Shown here: piece after piece, positions 32,176-33,905 of the stretch | How positions within the stretch are numbered: position 1 is the stretch's first letter | Layout: every line of letters begins with the position of its first letter | DNA from: JBBDWK01 sp040902885 | Lineage (GTDB): Bacteria; Acidobacteriota; Terriglobia; Bryobacterales; Bryobacteraceae | DNA length: 33,905 nt | NCBI GenBank assembly: GCA_040902885.1 | Contig: JBBDWK010000036.1 | Span: 1 to 33,905, forward strand | Direction of reading: 5' to 3' | Notes under the pieces: generated by a model | The model's database searches: none | What the model was told of the DNA's origin: nothing | The model's input: the letters and a program-made list of their open reading frames with translations, nothing else | Made by a program: the position numbers and the translations under genes

Positions 32176-33905
32176 ATGATTGACGCCCTTCTGGCCAAAG
32201 TTTTCGGGACCAAGAACGAGCGCGAGGTCAAGGCCATCCTACCCTTGGTTACCGCGATCAACGAGCTGGAACCCGGTCTGCAATCGCTCTCCGATATCGA
32301 TTTGGCCGCCAAAACCATCGAGTTCCGGGAAAAGCTGGCCCAGGGCGCCGCGCTGGACGAGCTGCTCGTGGAGGCCTTTGCGGTAGTGCGCGAGGCCGGC
32401 CGCCGCGTTCTCCACATGCGTCATTTCGACGTTCAGTTGATTGGCGGAATCGTCCTGCACCGCGGCAAAATCGCCGAAATGAAGACCGGCGAAGGCAAGA
32501 CGCTGGTCGCCACGCTTCCCAGTTATCTGAACGCCCTGGAAGGCAAAGGCGTACACGTAATTACCGTAAACGACTATCTGGCCCGGCGCGACTCGGAGTG
32601 GATGGGAAAGCTCTATAAATTCCTGGGACTCTCCGTGGGCGTGATCGTGCACGACCTGGACGACCAGGAGCGGCGGGACAGCTACAACTCGGACATCACC
32701 TACGGCACCAACAACGAATTCGGATTCGATTACCTGCGCGACAACATGAAGTTCTCAATCGAGCACTGCGTGCAGCGCGGGCACAACTTCTCGATTGTCG
32801 ATGAGGTGGACTCCATCCTGGTGGACGAGGCGCGGACGCCGCTGATCATTTCCGGCCCGAGCGAAGAGTCGACCGACAAGTATTACCGCATCAACCGCAT
32901 CATTCCCCATCTGGTGCGAGGCGAGGTGATCGAAGGCAAGGAGCCGGGCGAGAAATACACCACGGGCGATTTCACCGTGGACGAGAAGCACCGCAGCACG
33001 GCGCTCACCGAAGAGGGCGTGACGAAGCTGGAGAAGCTTCTCCACATCGACAATCTGTACGACCCCGGAAACATCGAGATCAATCATCACGTGCAGCAGT
33101 CGCTGCGCGCCCACGTGCTGTTCCACAACGACAAGGACTACGTGGTGAAGGACGGCCAGGTCATCATCGTGGACGAGTTCACGGGCCGCCTGATGCCGGG
33201 CCGGAGATGGAGCGACGGCCTGCACCAGGCCGTGGAGGCCAAGGAAGGCGTCAAAATCGAGCGCGAAAACCAGACCCTGGCGACTATCACCTTCCAAAAC
33301 TACTTCCGGATGTACAAGAAGCTGGCCGGAATGACGGGTACCGCGGAGACGGAAGCGGCTGAGTTTCAGAAGATTTACAACCTGGACGTTACCGTAATTC
33401 CGACCAACAAGGCGATGATCCGCATGGAGCATTCGGATACCGTCTACCGCACCGAGGATGAGAAGTTCCGCAACGCCGCCAAGGAGATCAAGGCTCTCCA
33501 GGAGAAGGGCCAGCCGGTGCTGGTGGGCACCATCTCGGTGGAAAAATCGGAGAGGCTTTCCGGCATTCTCAAGCGCATGGGCGTGCGGCACGAGGTGTTG
33601 AACGCCAAGAACCACGAGCGCGAAGCCTTCATCGTCGCGCAGGCCGGCCGCAAGGCCGCCGTGACCGTTTCGACCAACATGGCGGGACGCGGCACCGACA
33701 TTCTGCTGGGCGGCAACCCGGAGTTCGTGGCCCGCGAGCAGTTGCGCAAGCAAGGCATCGACGCCGACCAGTTGCCCAAGGAAGAGTGGGAGTCGGTCTT
33801 CAACAAGGCCAAGGAGGTCACCGACCGGGAGCACGACGACGTCGTGTCCGTGGGCGGGCTGCACATCCTGGGCACGGAGCGGCACGAGTCCCGGCGCATC
33901 GACAA
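32176..33905 (+). CDS. secA: Preprotein translocase ATPase SecA (partial, 3' end outside window)
   Basis: The first 576 residues of SecA, the motor that pushes preproteins through SecYEG; the complete protein is usually 850-1000 residues, so the C-terminal scaffold and linker are missing. Visible motifs: Walker A MKTGEGKT (102-109), the DEAD-like Walker B VDEVDSILVDEAR (208-220), the preprotein-binding region (about 225-375), the GMTGTA helicase motif near residue 390 and STNMAGRGTDI in the second helicase domain. The ATG at 32176 is preceded only by a weak AAGAGA at 5 bases. No frame disruption is seen within the window. Confidence 0.96.
   Translation, partial: MIDALLAKVFGTKNEREVKAILPLVTAINELEPGLQSLSDIDLAAKTIEFREKLAQGAALDELLVEAFAVVREAGRRVLHMRHFDVQLIGGIVLHRGKIAEMKTGEGKTLVATLPSYLNALEGKGVHVITVNDYLARRDSEWMGKLYKFLGLSVGVIVHDLDDQERRDSYNSDITYGTNNEFGFDYLRDNMKFSIEHCVQRGHNFSIVDEVDSILVDEARTPLIISGPSEESTDKYYRINRIIPHLVRGEVIEGKEPGEKYTTGDFTVDEKHRSTALTEEGVTKLEKLLHIDNLYDPGNIEINHHVQQSLRAHVLFHNDKDYVVKDGQVIIVDEFTGRLMPGRRWSDGLHQAVEAKEGVKIERENQTLATITFQNYFRMYKKLAGMTGTAETEAAEFQKIYNLDVTVIPTNKAMIRMEHSDTVYRTEDEKFRNAAKEIKALQEKGQPVLVGTISVEKSERLSGILKRMGVRHEVLNAKNHEREAFIVAQAGRKAAVTVSTNMAGRGTDILLGGNPEFVAREQLRKQGIDADQLPKEEWESVFNKAKEVTDREHDDVVSVGGLHILGTERHESRRID

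Overview
The window is about 33.9 kb of high-GC bacterial chromosome, most likely from the Bryobacteraceae/Solibacter branch of Acidobacteriota. The pointers are an Oar-type TonB-dependent receptor with an N-terminal carboxypeptidase-regulatory-like domain, a secreted protein ending in what reads as the Solibacter C-terminal domain (TIGR03437-like), a BON protein with an Acidobacteria-style N-terminal sandwich, and PLP enzymes carrying Tat-like signal peptides. The sequence is draft quality: a run of exactly 100 N lies inside a hybrid histidine kinase gene, and the last gene (secA) runs off the right edge. No rRNA, tRNA, CRISPR array, transposase or phage gene was recognised.

Layout. 1-3.6 kb: an orphan AbrB/MazE-like protein, then a leftward operon of two tandem M48 metalloprotease lipoproteins and a HAD phosphatase. 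3.6-6.9 kb: branched-chain aminotransferase (ilvE) and N-acetylglucosamine-6-phosphate deacetylase (nagA) rightward, meeting a leftward BON-domain protein. 7.2-13.6 kb, leftward: a large TonB-dependent receptor, an AsmA-like membrane protein and a Tat-exported D-threonine-aldolase/D-serine-dehydratase-like enzyme. 13.7-15.9 kb, leftward: a VapBC-type toxin-antitoxin pair, a tiny predicted lipoprotein, a PEGA-like secreted protein and LarE. 16.0-18.8 kb, rightward: a Tat-exported DegT-family aminotransferase and two tandem L,D-transpeptidase-like proteins. 18.8-24.2 kb, leftward: a proteostasis operon clpB-hsp20-lon behind one strong sigma70-like promoter. 24.4-26.5 kb, leftward: HigBA toxin-antitoxin, a short AbrB-like protein, a UlaG-like metallo-beta-lactamase-fold hydrolase and a PrxQ/BCP peroxiredoxin. 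26.5-29.6 kb: a 1020-residue secreted modular protein with an HEAGH motif. 29.6-33.9 kb, rightward: a zinc-ribbon AIM24 protein, the hybrid kinase and secA.

Themes. Many genes serve the cell envelope: M48 lipoproteases, L,D-transpeptidases, AsmA, BON, PEGA, TonB receptor, SecA. Others handle stress: ClpB/Hsp20/Lon, peroxiredoxin and two toxin-antitoxin pairs. The most distinctive signals are in the DNA between genes. Several genes lacking a Shine-Dalgarno sequence have a -10-like hexamer 6-8 bases before the start codon, which predicts leaderless mRNAs. Both toxin-antitoxin operons share the arrangement TTGCCG-N17-TAt(n)nT-N6/7-ATG, with palindromes in or next to the promoter. A perfect 14-bp inverted repeat sits in the end of a transpeptidase gene facing lon, and a perfect 7-bp inverted repeat covers a stop/start junction. 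I found no clear multi-gene system of an unknown class. The best protein-level candidate for new biology is the HEAGH-containing secreted protein coupled to a peroxiredoxin.
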